From positions 421,416 through 485,415 of the forward strand of contig JAIXQR010000002.1 in NCBI GenBank assembly GCA_027485645.1: DNA of 64,000 bases. Reading direction: 5' to 3'. This DNA is from a bacterium. Its GTDB lineage: Bacteria > Armatimonadota > Fimbriimonadia > Fimbriimonadales > Fimbriimonadaceae. Below are positions 16,537 through 24,881 of this stretch, piece after piece; the stretch's first letter is position 1; every line of letters begins with the position of its first letter. A program made the position numbers and the translations under genes. The notes beneath the pieces are model-generated. The model was given only the letters and a program-made list of their open reading frames with translations, was not told the DNA's origin and did no database searches.

Positions 16537-19500
16537 TTAGACGTTTGCAAATTCCGACACAAACTGCTTCGCATCGCGCAGCTTCGCCGGAACCAAAGTG
16601 CTGACCCCCGGCTCGTTCATCGTCACGCCGAGCCAAACCGGCGCCGACTCAATCGTCGTCGGGTTGTGGGTAATCACAATGAACTGCGTCTCGCCGATAA
16701 AGTCGCTGAGCAGGGCAGAGAAGCGCTCCACATTTCGCCCGTCCAGCGGAGCATCAACTTCGTCGAGAATCACCAACGGACTTGGCTTCACGCGGAGCAA
16801 AGCGAACAAGAACGCCGCCGCGCAAAGCGACCGCTCACCGCCGCTCAGCAACTGCAAAACCTGCTTCCGCTTGCCCGGCAGCCGAACGTCAATGTCCACG
16901 CCGCTGTCCAAAACCTGTTCCTGATTCGTCAGCACCAGGTCGCCCTCGCCGCCCGGAAACACCGTCTGGAACACCGTGCGGAACGCCGCCTGAACCTTCG
17001 TAAAGGTCGTGAGGAATCGATCTCGCGTCAGGTTATCCAGCTCAACAATCGCCGCCTCAACCTGCCCGATGCCTTCCAAAATGTCCTGCTGCTGGCCAAA
17101 CAGCTCGTCATACCGAACGGTCAGCCGCTCAAAGGCATCAATCGCCCCCAGGTTCACATCCCCCATCGCTCGCAGCTCGCGGCGGAATCGGTTCGTCAGC
17201 GCCTGCGCATCCTCCGGAATCTCAAAAGTCCCGTTCAGTTGAACCGCTTCCGATTCGCCAATTCCGTACTCCTCAAACAGTCGCTGAAGCGAGTTCGCCC
17301 GTCGGCTCTCCGCCCGCGCCCGCAGCAACTCGCTGTTCTGGTTCGCCGCGCTAATCGCGTTGGCGTTCTCGCGCGCCGATTTCGCCTCGTCGTACACCTG
17401 CCCGAGCCGGTCAGAGAGACCGCGCTTCAAAGCGGTTTTCTCGCTCAAGTCCCGATTAAGGTCGCCGATGATCGCCTGCATCTCTTCGATGCGGACTTCA
17501 TGCAGTTCGATCTCTTTGCCCAGCCGATCCCGCAAGGGCCCAATGTTCGCCATGCGGTTTTCGCGAAGGTCGTTGTCCTCTTGGGCCTGCTTAAGCCGTC
17601 GCTCCGCGCTCAGGCGATTACCTTGCGCCTTCGACCATGCTTGCTCGGCTTCGCGAAGCCGAACCTCGCTTTGCTCGGCATCCGCAGTTCTGCCCGCCAG
17701 CGCCTTCAGCACCGAGTCGCGGAGCGAATCCAGCTCGGCCACGCTCCGGCCCGAGGTTGCCACGCCGAGTTCGCCGTTCAGCGTCCCAAGCTCCCGCTGC
17801 AAGCGGTCCCGCTGCTTCACCGTCATCTGCAGCTCGTCGTTCAAGCTCTGCAAGTACTGTCGCTGATCGTTCAACTCCGCCTTCGCTGCCGGCAGCGGCA
17901 CTTTCGCGGTCTCAAGCTCGGCCTCCAGCTTCGCAACTTCGGCGTTGCGCTTATCCGCCCGCCCGGTCTGCTGCTGCACCAAGCGGACAATCTCGCCGAG
18001 CTCCCGCTCCAAGTCGGCCAAGTCCGCTCGACGCTGAACCATGCCGTAGCTGGTGTTCTTCGTGGTTCCGCCCGTCACCGCACCGCTGCCGTGGACAACC
18101 TCACCGTCCAGCGTAACCATTCGGCTCCAGCCCGTTGTCCGCGCCAGCCGCAGGGCATCGTCCAGCTCTTCAACAATCAGTACGCGACCCAAAAGCGAGT
18201 CAATTACCGGGCGACACCGAGAAGGGCAGGTGACCAGTTCGCTAGCCCGACCCAAAACTCCGCGCTCGCTTGTCAATCGCCGAAGCTCCGAACTCGGCTC
18301 GCTCGGCCGCATCAGCGGAATCGGCTGGAAAGTCGCCCGCCCCGCTCGGTTTGATTTAAGAAACTCAATCGCCGCCTTCGCGTCCCGATCTTGATCCACG
18401 ATCAGGTCGTTCGCGCTTCCGCCGAGGGCGGTCTCAATCGCCAATGCCACATCCGGCTCGCACTCAATTGCTTGAGAAACCGGGGTGTATTCGGCCTGCA
18501 AGATGCCCGACTTGGCGGCCTCCATCACCGCGCGGGTGCCCTGAGAAACCCCCTCCAAACTCGCGATCGTGGACTCAATCCCCCGAATTCGACCTTCGAT
18601 TGCCGCCTTCTTTCCGAGCGCGTCGCGCACCGCCTGGTCATCCGCGCGCGAGGATTGCTGAATCGCATTGATCTGCTCTAATCCTTTCGCCAGTCGACCC
18701 TCGATTTCGTCAACCACCGATTTCGCGGCGTCGAACTGCCCCTGAGCTTCCAGTACCGCGGCTTCCAGGTCGGGAATCGCCGACTTGATTCCGGCGAGTT
18801 CTCGCTCAACGTCCTTCCGCCGCGTGGCCTGTTGCTGCGCCGCCGCCTCCGCCTTCAGGCGATCCTGCTCCAGCCTCCGCGCCTCCCGAAGCTCTTTCTC
18901 CAGTGCGTCCAGCTCCGCCGCCAACGCCTTCGCCTCCGCGCTCGCGCCGCTCAGGTCGGTCTTCAGGTCCTTCAGTCGCTGATAGGAGGCATTCTCCTCT
19001 TCCAGGCTCGCCGCCACCTCGTGCTCCGAGGCCCGAATGCGTTCCTGAATTGTCGCCGCATGCTCGTCCAACGATCCTTCCTGCTCGGTCAGGCTCTGCA
19101 ACCGCTGCTCGGCCAGCTTCAGGTTGCTCTCGGATCGCTCCAGCCCGGTTACGGCTTCCTGAAGAGCTTCTCGGAGCGATTCGGTCTCGGTTTCCTTAAT
19201 CTGAAGCTCCGCCCGAACCCGCGCCGCCTCGGCGTCCAGACTCTCGCACCGCGCCGCTTCCTCAACCGCCAATCGGCTGGAGTTCTGAATCTTAATCTCG
19301 AGCTCGCCAATCTCCTTAATCGAATCGCACGCCTCGCGAACCAGCAGGCCAACTTCGACTTCTCGCAGAGACTGCGCCAACTGCTTGTACCGCTGCGCCC
19401 GTTCGGCTTCTTCGCGGAGCGGCCCGCGCTGGCTTTCGATTTCCGAAATGATGTCGCCCACGCGGCTCAAGTGGTCATTGGCTTGGGCCAGTCGGCGCTG

Positions 19501-20031
19501 GCTCTCAATCTTCCGGGCCCGATACCGCTGAACTCCGGCCGCCTCGTCCACCCATCCACGCCGCTCTTCCGCGCTCGCCGCCAGCGCCGCATCAATCTCC
19601 TTCTGACCGACAATTGCATACCCCGAGCGACCAAGCCCCGAGTCCGCCAACAGCTCGTGAATGTCGCGAAGGCGGCAACTTCGCTTGTTGATGCTGTAAT
19701 CGCCATCGCCGCCGCGCGTGAGTCGCCGGGTGATCACCACTTCCGCCGTATCGATCGGCAATGACTGGTCCTCATTGTCGAAGACTAGGGTGACTTCGGC
19801 ATAGCCAACTGCCTTCCGTTTCGGGCTGCCGTTGAAAATAACATCCTGCCCGGTGGCCGCACGGAGCGATCGGGCATTGCCTTCGCCCAGGCCCCAAAGA
19901 ATGGCGTCAACCAGGTTCGACTTGCCACACCCGTTCGGGCCAACGACGGCCGTAACGTCGCCTTCGAGAGTGAATTCGGTTTTATCCGCAAAGGTCTTGA
20001 AACCGATGATGCGGACGCGCTTCAAACGCAT
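16537..20031 (-). CDS. smc: Chromosome partition protein SMC
   Basis: SMC is the ATPase core of bacterial condensin and organises and segregates the chromosome. The 1164-residue length is typical. Walker A is GPNGCGKSN (residues ~32-40). Long coiled coils flank a hinge domain near residues 480-640, ending in a Gly-rich segment (VVHGSGAVTGGT). The C-terminal head has the signature LLSGGERSL, Walker B with VILDEVDAPLD and the H-loop IVITHN. scpA and scpB are not adjacent. Two oxidoreductase genes follow closely. The long plus-strand frame opposite this gene is an antisense shadow. Confidence 0.95.
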   Translation of the reverse strand: MRLKRVRIIGFKTFADKTEFTLEGDVTAVVGPNGCGKSNLVDAILWGLGEGNARSLRAATGQDVIFNGSPKRKAVGYAEVTLVFDNEDQSLPIDTAEVVITRRLTRGGDGDYSINKRSCRLRDIHELLADSGLGRSGYAIVGQKEIDAALAASAEERRGWVDEAAGVQRYRARKIESQRRLAQANDHLSRVGDIISEIESQRGPLREEAERAQRYKQLAQSLREVEVGLLVREACDSIKEIGELEIKIQNSSRLAVEEAARCESLDAEAARVRAELQIKETETESLREALQEAVTGLERSESNLKLAEQRLQSLTEQEGSLDEHAATIQERIRASEHEVAASLEEENASYQRLKDLKTDLSGASAEAKALAAELDALEKELREARRLEQDRLKAEAAAQQQATRRKDVERELAGIKSAIPDLEAAVLEAQGQFDAAKSVVDEIEGRLAKGLEQINAIQQSSRADDQAVRDALGKKAAIEGRIRGIESTIASLEGVSQGTRAVMEAAKSGILQAEYTPVSQAIECEPDVALAIETALGGSANDLIVDQDRDAKAAIEFLKSNRAGRATFQPIPLMRPSEPSSELRRLTSERGVLGRASELVTCPSRCRPVIDSLLGRVLIVEELDDALRLARTTGWSRMVTLDGEVVHGSGAVTGGTTKNTSYGMVQRRADLADLERELGEIVRLVQQQTGRADKRNAEVAKLEAELETAKVPLPAAKAELNDQRQYLQSLNDELQMTVKQRDRLQRELGTLNGELGVATSGRSVAELDSLRDSVLKALAGRTADAEQSEVRLREAEQAWSKAQGNRLSAERRLKQAQEDNDLRENRMANIGPLRDRLGKEIELHEVRIEEMQAIIGDLNRDLSEKTALKRGLSDRLGQVYDEAKSARENANAISAANQNSELLRARAESRRANSLQRLFEEYGIGESEAVQLNGTFEIPEDAQALTNRFRRELRAMGDVNLGAIDAFERLTVRYDELFGQQQDILEGIGQVEAAIVELDNLTRDRFLTTFTKVQAAFRTVFQTVFPGGEGDLVLTNQEQVLDSGVDIDVRLPGKRKQVLQLLSGGERSLCAAAFLFALLRVKPSPLVILDEVDAPLDGRNVERFSALLSDFIGETQFIVITHNPTTIESAPVWLGVTMNEPGVSTLVPAKLRDAKQFVSEFANV

Positions 20032-20074
20032 GCGTTATTGTGACGGTAGAACGGCGGTTTTTGGCTCAACCTTC

Positions 20075-20662
20075 TTAGGGTCTCGGCAACTCAAAGCTCT
20101 CGACCGTGTCCAGATCCAGGTACCCCGGCCCGCCCAATCGGGCAATCAAGCCCCCTCCGGCATCTTCAAAGTGCGCCATCAACACTTCGCCAATCACGTA
20201 CCGCGCCGCGTTCGGCCCATGCCCGTGCTCAATCACGTCAAAAAGCTTGCACTCAAGATGGGCCGGACTTTCCCCAACCCGCTCCGGCTTCACCATTGAA
20301 GAGGGAAGAGCCGCGAACTTCGTCCAAGACCATTCCGACTCATTTGCCGGCAAGCTCCGGCTGGTCTGGTTCATATCATCCGCCATTTCGCGGGTGACCA
20401 GGTTGACCACAAACTCGCCCGTTTCGCGAATATTGCGCAGCGTGTCCTTCATCCGCCCTTTGCCGGTGAGAGTAGGGGAAATCATAAGGCTGGCCGGGTT
20501 ACTCCCGCCCAGCATAAAGAAGCTAAAAGGCGCAAGGTTCGCCACCCCGTCTGCTCCGATGGTAGACACCAACGCGATGGGTCTGGGCACCACCAGATTG
20601 GTGAGCAGCTTGTATCCGTCAAGCGGAGAAATGGATTTGAGCTCAATCGACTGGTGCGCCAT
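20075..20662 (-). CDS. Flavin reductase-like domain protein (FMN-binding split barrel)
   Basis: The 195-residue protein matches the flavin-reductase-like family. It shows VPRPIALVSTIGADGVANLAPFS-type strands (kept short here), a phosphate-binding stretch with KGRMKDTLRNIRETGEFVVN, and LVTREMADDMN. Such proteins bind FMN and reduce flavins or serve as the reductase of two-component monooxygenases. It starts only one base after the trpA stop on the same strand, so the genes are co-transcribed. No metabolic link to tryptophan synthesis is known to me. The partner enzyme is not visible. Confidence 0.88.
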   Translation of the reverse strand: MAHQSIELKSISPLDGYKLLTNLVVPRPIALVSTIGADGVANLAPFSFFMLGGSNPASLMISPTLTGKGRMKDTLRNIRETGEFVVNLVTREMADDMNQTSRSLPANESEWSWTKFAALPSSMVKPERVGESPAHLECKLFDVIEHGHGPNAARYVIGEVLMAHFEDAGGGLIARLGGPGYLDLDTVESFELPRP

Positions 20663-20663
20663 C

Positions 20664-21455
20664 TCAGCCTCGCGTCGCGGCCTTCAGCTCGGCAACCGCG
20701 TCGTGAATCGCGGCTGCGCCCGCGCCGTTCTCCCACTGCTTGTGCAGAAGGTTCACAAGGTAAGAACCCACCACCGCGCCATCTGCCACTTGGCAAACCA
20801 TTCGAACATGCGCTGGCGAAGAGATTCCGAAGCCAACGCAAACCGGCTTATCGGTCCGTTGCTTGATCGCGCTCACCAGCCCCTGAACCTCCGGCGGCGC
20901 AGCGTTCTCGGCGCCCGTTACTCCGGTTCGGCTCACCGCATAAACAAAGCCAGTAGATCGCGCGGCGACCTCATCCATTCGCGACTGCGTGCTGGTCGGC
21001 GCAACGAGAAAAATGGTCTCAAGGTCGTTCGCTATACAAGCCGCGCACCACTCGTCTGCCTCTTCAGGAACAAGGTCGCTGATAATCGTGCCCGTAACCC
21101 CCGCCGCCCGACTCCGTTCCGCAAAGGTCGTCCAACCCATTCGCATCACCGGGTTCACGTAGCCCATCGTAACAATCGGAATGCTCCGTGGAAGATCGGA
21201 AAGGGCATTCAAAATGTCAATCGGCTTTGTGCCGTTATCTAGGCTCCGCTGACTGCTCGCCTGAATCGTTGGACCCTCTCCAAAAGGATCGCTAAACGGA
21301 ATTCCAATCTCAATCGCATCTGCTCCCGCCGATTCCAGCGTGCTAATGATCGCGGGGAGTTGCGACAAAGGCTGGTCACCTGCGGTGAGAAACAGAACCA
21401 GTGCCTTTTCCTGCTTCGACTTTAACTGAGAGAACCGGTCCGAGAGGGTAATCAC
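20664..21455 (-). CDS. trpA: Tryptophan synthase alpha chain
   Basis: The alpha subunit cleaves indole-3-glycerol phosphate to indole, which passes to the beta subunit. The 263-residue protein starts with GTG at 21455. Catalytic Glu49 is present in AIEIGIPFSDP. The second catalytic residue, Asp60 in characterised enzymes (DPLADGPTIQ), is Glu60 here (DPFGEGPTIQ). The numbering is the same as in E. coli, so the substitution is unambiguous. Other family blocks are present: MGYVNPV, DLVPEEADEW, SRTGVTGA, VGFGIS and GAVVGSYLV. trpB and other trp genes are not in the window; a flavin-reductase-like gene follows directly. Confidence 0.92.
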   Translation of the reverse strand: MITLSDRFSQLKSKQEKALVLFLTAGDQPLSQLPAIISTLESAGADAIEIGIPFSDPFGEGPTIQASSQRSLDNGTKPIDILNALSDLPRSIPIVTMGYVNPVMRMGWTTFAERSRAAGVTGTIISDLVPEEADEWCAACIANDLETIFLVAPTSTQSRMDEVAARSTGFVYAVSRTGVTGAENAAPPEVQGLVSAIKQRTDKPVCVGFGISSPAHVRMVCQVADGAVVGSYLVNLLHKQWENGAGAAAIHDAVAELKAATRG

Positions 21456-21486
21456 CGTGTCCGAGTTTACCGGCGAGCCAAAAGAA

Positions 21487-21516
21487 TCCCGCCTTCCGAA
21501 AACTCGAAAGGCGGGA
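21487..21516 (-). terminator. Intrinsic terminator after the downstream propeller/Ig-repeat gene
   Basis: Arms TCCCGCCTT and AAGGCGGGA form a perfect 9-bp stem around a 12-base loop. On the minus strand the stem is followed by TTCTTTT. It lies 8 bp beyond the stop at 21525 and separates this transcript from trpA. Confidence 0.85.
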
Positions 21517-21524
21517 AGTCGCCG

Positions 21525-24500
21525 TCAAGGCGCGGTGACCGTAACAACCGCCGCTTTTACGCTATCCGTGCCAATGGATGCGTAAATGTTGCTCGTCGCC
21601 GGGGTTCCGCTTCGCGGGAACGTTGTGATCGTGAAGTTGACGGAGGTTGCCCCGGCCGGAACTGTTACGGTCGTCGGTACAGAAGCCAATGTCGGTTTCT
21701 GGCTACTCAACTTCACCACCAAACCACCCGCCGCCGCTGGCCCATTCAGCGTCACCGTACCGGTCGTGGTCGTTCCGCCGACTACCGTGCTCGGAGAGAT
21801 GGTCACCCCTGTGACCACCGGGCGAACGATCCTGAGTTGCTTGCCCTGCGTCCCAAATCCGGGGAGGTTGGCGTAGATGTAGAACGAGATCGGGTCTCCG
21901 TTCCGAGCCGCCGTCGTAATGGGAACCGTGATGGATTGGGAGCGCGCCGGAATGGTTACGGTCGCCGGCAGCGACGCAAGGCTGGGCTTTTGACTCCGAA
22001 GCTCGACCACCGTGCCGCCAGTTGGGGCCGGATAGTCGATGGTCACAACCGCACTGCTTACCGTTCCTCCTGTCACCGTAGCCGGATTGAGCACGATGCT
22101 CTTCAGGTTTCGAATCTTGATCGCAACGTACTGGCGCAAGTTGAGCACGGCGGTTCCGGCATAGACGTAAACCGTCTTCGCACTATTCCCGATCGAAGTT
22201 ACGAAGAACGTTGCGGATGTTCCACCGGCCGGAATCGTAACGGTTGCCGGAACTACCAAGTCCGCATCTGTCGAGCTTAGCCGCACGATTTGGCCCCCGA
22301 CTGGTGCAGGTCCATCAATTCCCACCGTGCCTTGCGCCGACTCAAGAGTGCGCAGAACGGGGAAGGGGTGTAGGAAGTTCAGATTCCTTCGAACCACGTT
22401 GATCGTGACCGTCTTCTCTCTGTAAGTTGGGCCAGCTGTGAGGCTGAGTGGGCCAGCCGGCGCAGAAGGCAAGAAGTTAACTGGAACCGTCAATCGTGAC
22501 TGCCCTTGAGGCACCACCAAAGAGGAAGGCAAGGTCACCGCTCCTGGATTACTGGGAGTCAAAGTGACCGGCACGCCGCCAGGCCCCGCAACCGCTTGTA
22601 ACGTAAAGGTGACGGTCACCGTGCCGTTAACACCAACTTCCGTCGCGCTCGCCGCAAATCCCCCGACGCGTGGGGTCCGAATCTCAAACGGCGTCCGAAC
22701 CACGCCTGAAACCGCGCTGCTCGCGATCACGTCAACGAAACCGTCTGCCGCCACGGGCAAAGTGTTTGCCGTGAAGCTGACGGAAGAAGCTCCCGCCGGG
22801 ACCGTAACCGAACTCGGAACCGTCATGTTCGGACTGTTGGTAATCAAGCTGACGCGCATTCCGCCCGAAGGCGCCGGAGCAGACAAGTTCACCTGACCCG
22901 TCACATTCTTGCCGCCAACTTCATACGGCGCAGCAAAGGTAACCGTTAGTCCGCTGACCAGATTATCGTAGACGTTCACGTAACTCTGATTGCTAAATTC
23001 GGAAACAAACTCCTGCCAAATACCAACAGCCAGTCTGCCTGACTGGAGCTGGAACAACGGCACCTCTCCGCGAAATTCGTAGAACCCGAACTTGAGTCTG
23101 TCGGTGAAAGTTGCGGTTGTGTCCGAAATTCGGAACAGCACCGCCTCACCCTGACTCCAGCGATCCCCCGGTGCCGCGAATGTATATAGAAGGTCTGCGC
23201 CAAGCACATCTCCCATTAGATCAACATATGATCCGAACCGGACTTCATCGACAACCGCAGTTTCGCCTCCTCCGAGGTCAATCTCTCGTGGCCCTCCAGG
23301 AAATGGGCTCTGTATAGTCTGTGAAACCACGAAAGTGTCTCCGCTCGGAACGTAGATTCTAACTAGGCCGTCTTCAGCTACCGCCGATCTCGGGAATCCA
23401 ACGGCAATGCGATTTCCGCTCACATCAGTAGAATTTGCATCCTCGGGAACGGCTACCGTGGCTGCAAGCGTCAGCGACGTCGGACCCGCATTGAAAACGT
23501 TTAGCGTGTTCGGTTTAATCGCAACGACTCGGTTACCATCAAAGCCTATGCTTCTGCCTAATCTGTCCCCAGGAGAACCGGCCAGAGAGAAGACCTCTTG
23601 CCAGACTCCACCCACCGGCGTAAACATGTAGATCTTTCCACTCGGAGTTGAAAATCCGCCTCCTCCTTCTAGGCCGGTTCGAAATCCTGGCGCACCTACA
23701 ACCAAACGATTGTCAACAAGCTTAAAACTGTTGTTATTGACGCCATTAAGTCCACCAATTCCTGGTATTTCGGCAACTTGGGTCCAGACTGAACCCGTTC
23801 TTTCAAAAATAAACGCGCTGGATCCAGCAGCGGCCGCTAATCGATTTCCATCCAAACTAACGGCATGACCGAAAGGCAGGTTCACCGAAGTGTTGCTTTG
23901 TTGGATGGCCTGTTGCAGTACCCAATCCGTGCCATTGAACACGAAAATATAGACCTTGCCTTGGTCGTAAACCCAGTCATCATCCTGCGCGCCAACCGCG
24001 ACCGTGAAGCCGTCAACAGCAATCGCCGACCCAAAAAGCGTGTCAATGCTTGGGTCCGTCGGGTGAACCAGGCGCTTCACGAACGACCAGTCCGGGTCAA
24101 TCTTGACCGGATACACAGCGTTTCGGTCATCGACGGAGATGAAGAATCCATCCTTCGCCGGTACCAACTTCGCGGCTAAGCGTCGGTTCCGCGCATCCCA
24201 CACCGTAAGGTCCTTGTACTCGAATGTGGCACCGCCAACCTGAAAAGCAAGCGAGGTCCTATTTGGCGCAGAAATCTTGCTCGCTCCGGAAACGGCCAGC
24301 TTGATGAACGCATTTCCCGTTTCGCCTGCTGGTCGAGACGTAATTTGGAACGCGTGTCGCATCCCGCCTTCAGCGTTTACGTACTGCTCGGTAAGGCCAG
24401 AACGCTTGAGTTCGAGCGTTGGCCAGCCAAATCGGTCCGTCTCGCTCTTCAGCAATGAAGGCGTGCCAATCGGAGTGATGCTCGAATAACCCTGCCGACC

Positions 24501-24746
24501 GAGCTGCTTGGCCACGACGCTCAATCGGTTAGATCCAGATTGCACCGTTGCCAAGCCTGAATCCGAGAAAGAAAACTTCGATCCGGATCGAGAATGCGTC
24601 GCACGGTAACCGCCTTCCGGCGCTCGCTCGAAGCTCTGGAACGTTTGCTGAACCACTGTACGCAGACGAGCCCGATTCTCGATTTCGGTCGCAGGCGTTA
24701 GCGCCGCGCAACCCATCACAGACAAAGCCAACAAACAGTGCTTCAT
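21525..24746 (-). CDS. Secreted FG-GAP-type propeller protein with five Ig-like repeats (paralog 1)
   Basis: The 1073-residue protein has a signal peptide (MKHCLLALSVMGCAALTPATE). A ~200-residue N-terminal domain follows. Then come FG-GAP-like blades, for example DGFTVAVGAQDDD, DGNRLAAAAG, NRLVVGAPG and GNRIAVGFP (about residues 230-600). The rest is five Ig-like repeats of ~90 residues, each built around a pattern such as PAPSGGMRV and TVPAGATSVNFT. It ends at VTVTAP with no anchor, so secretion or surface retention by unknown means is likely. Comparable propeller/Ig proteins serve as adhesins or surface structural proteins. The gene at 24882-28094 is a tandem paralog. Confidence 0.78.
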   Translation of the reverse strand: MKHCLLALSVMGCAALTPATEIENRARLRTVVQQTFQSFERAPEGGYRATHSRSGSKFSFSDSGLATVQSGSNRLSVVAKQLGRQGYSSITPIGTPSLLKSETDRFGWPTLELKRSGLTEQYVNAEGGMRHAFQITSRPAGETGNAFIKLAVSGASKISAPNRTSLAFQVGGATFEYKDLTVWDARNRRLAAKLVPAKDGFFISVDDRNAVYPVKIDPDWSFVKRLVHPTDPSIDTLFGSAIAVDGFTVAVGAQDDDWVYDQGKVYIFVFNGTDWVLQQAIQQSNTSVNLPFGHAVSLDGNRLAAAAGSSAFIFERTGSVWTQVAEIPGIGGLNGVNNNSFKLVDNRLVVGAPGFRTGLEGGGGFSTPSGKIYMFTPVGGVWQEVFSLAGSPGDRLGRSIGFDGNRVVAIKPNTLNVFNAGPTSLTLAATVAVPEDANSTDVSGNRIAVGFPRSAVAEDGLVRIYVPSGDTFVVSQTIQSPFPGGPREIDLGGGETAVVDEVRFGSYVDLMGDVLGADLLYTFAAPGDRWSQGEAVLFRISDTTATFTDRLKFGFYEFRGEVPLFQLQSGRLAVGIWQEFVSEFSNQSYVNVYDNLVSGLTVTFAAPYEVGGKNVTGQVNLSAPAPSGGMRVSLITNSPNMTVPSSVTVPAGASSVSFTANTLPVAADGFVDVIASSAVSGVVRTPFEIRTPRVGGFAASATEVGVNGTVTVTFTLQAVAGPGGVPVTLTPSNPGAVTLPSSLVVPQGQSRLTVPVNFLPSAPAGPLSLTAGPTYREKTVTINVVRRNLNFLHPFPVLRTLESAQGTVGIDGPAPVGGQIVRLSSTDADLVVPATVTIPAGGTSATFFVTSIGNSAKTVYVYAGTAVLNLRQYVAIKIRNLKSIVLNPATVTGGTVSSAVVTIDYPAPTGGTVVELRSQKPSLASLPATVTIPARSQSITVPITTAARNGDPISFYIYANLPGFGTQGKQLRIVRPVVTGVTISPSTVVGGTTTTGTVTLNGPAAAGGLVVKLSSQKPTLASVPTTVTVPAGATSVNFTITTFPRSGTPATSNIYASIGTDSVKAAVVTVTAP
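22639..22754. repeat. 116-bp block identical between the tandem paralogs (copy 1)
   Basis: This block is identical at every base, including silent positions, to 25999-26114, whereas flanking sequence differs at many positions. It encodes part of the linker and second Ig-like repeat of paralog 1. Such an island suggests recent gene conversion. Confidence 0.75.
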
Positions 24747-24848
24747 AAGCCAAGTCTAGGCTGATTCATCGAAAGGAACAGCAAAAACTCGATAGTATTT
24801 TTGCTGGGTTGTTGGCCGAGATTTAAGACAACGGCAGGTCAACACGCT

Positions 24849-24866
24849 TCCCGACCGTAGTCGGGA
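24849..24866 (-). terminator. Weak candidate terminator between the tandem paralogs
   Basis: A 7-bp stem (TCCCGAC with GTCGGGA, loop CGTA) lies 16 bp after the stop at 24882 on the minus strand. The following bases are not T-rich, so it may only stabilise the mRNA end. Confidence 0.35.
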
Positions 24867-24881
24867 GATAATCGCTCAACA

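Noticed and set aside
16006..18354. Long plus-strand open frame (782 codons) opposite smc
   Set aside because: It is antisense to well-conserved smc, rich in Arg, Pro and His, and shows no family pattern.
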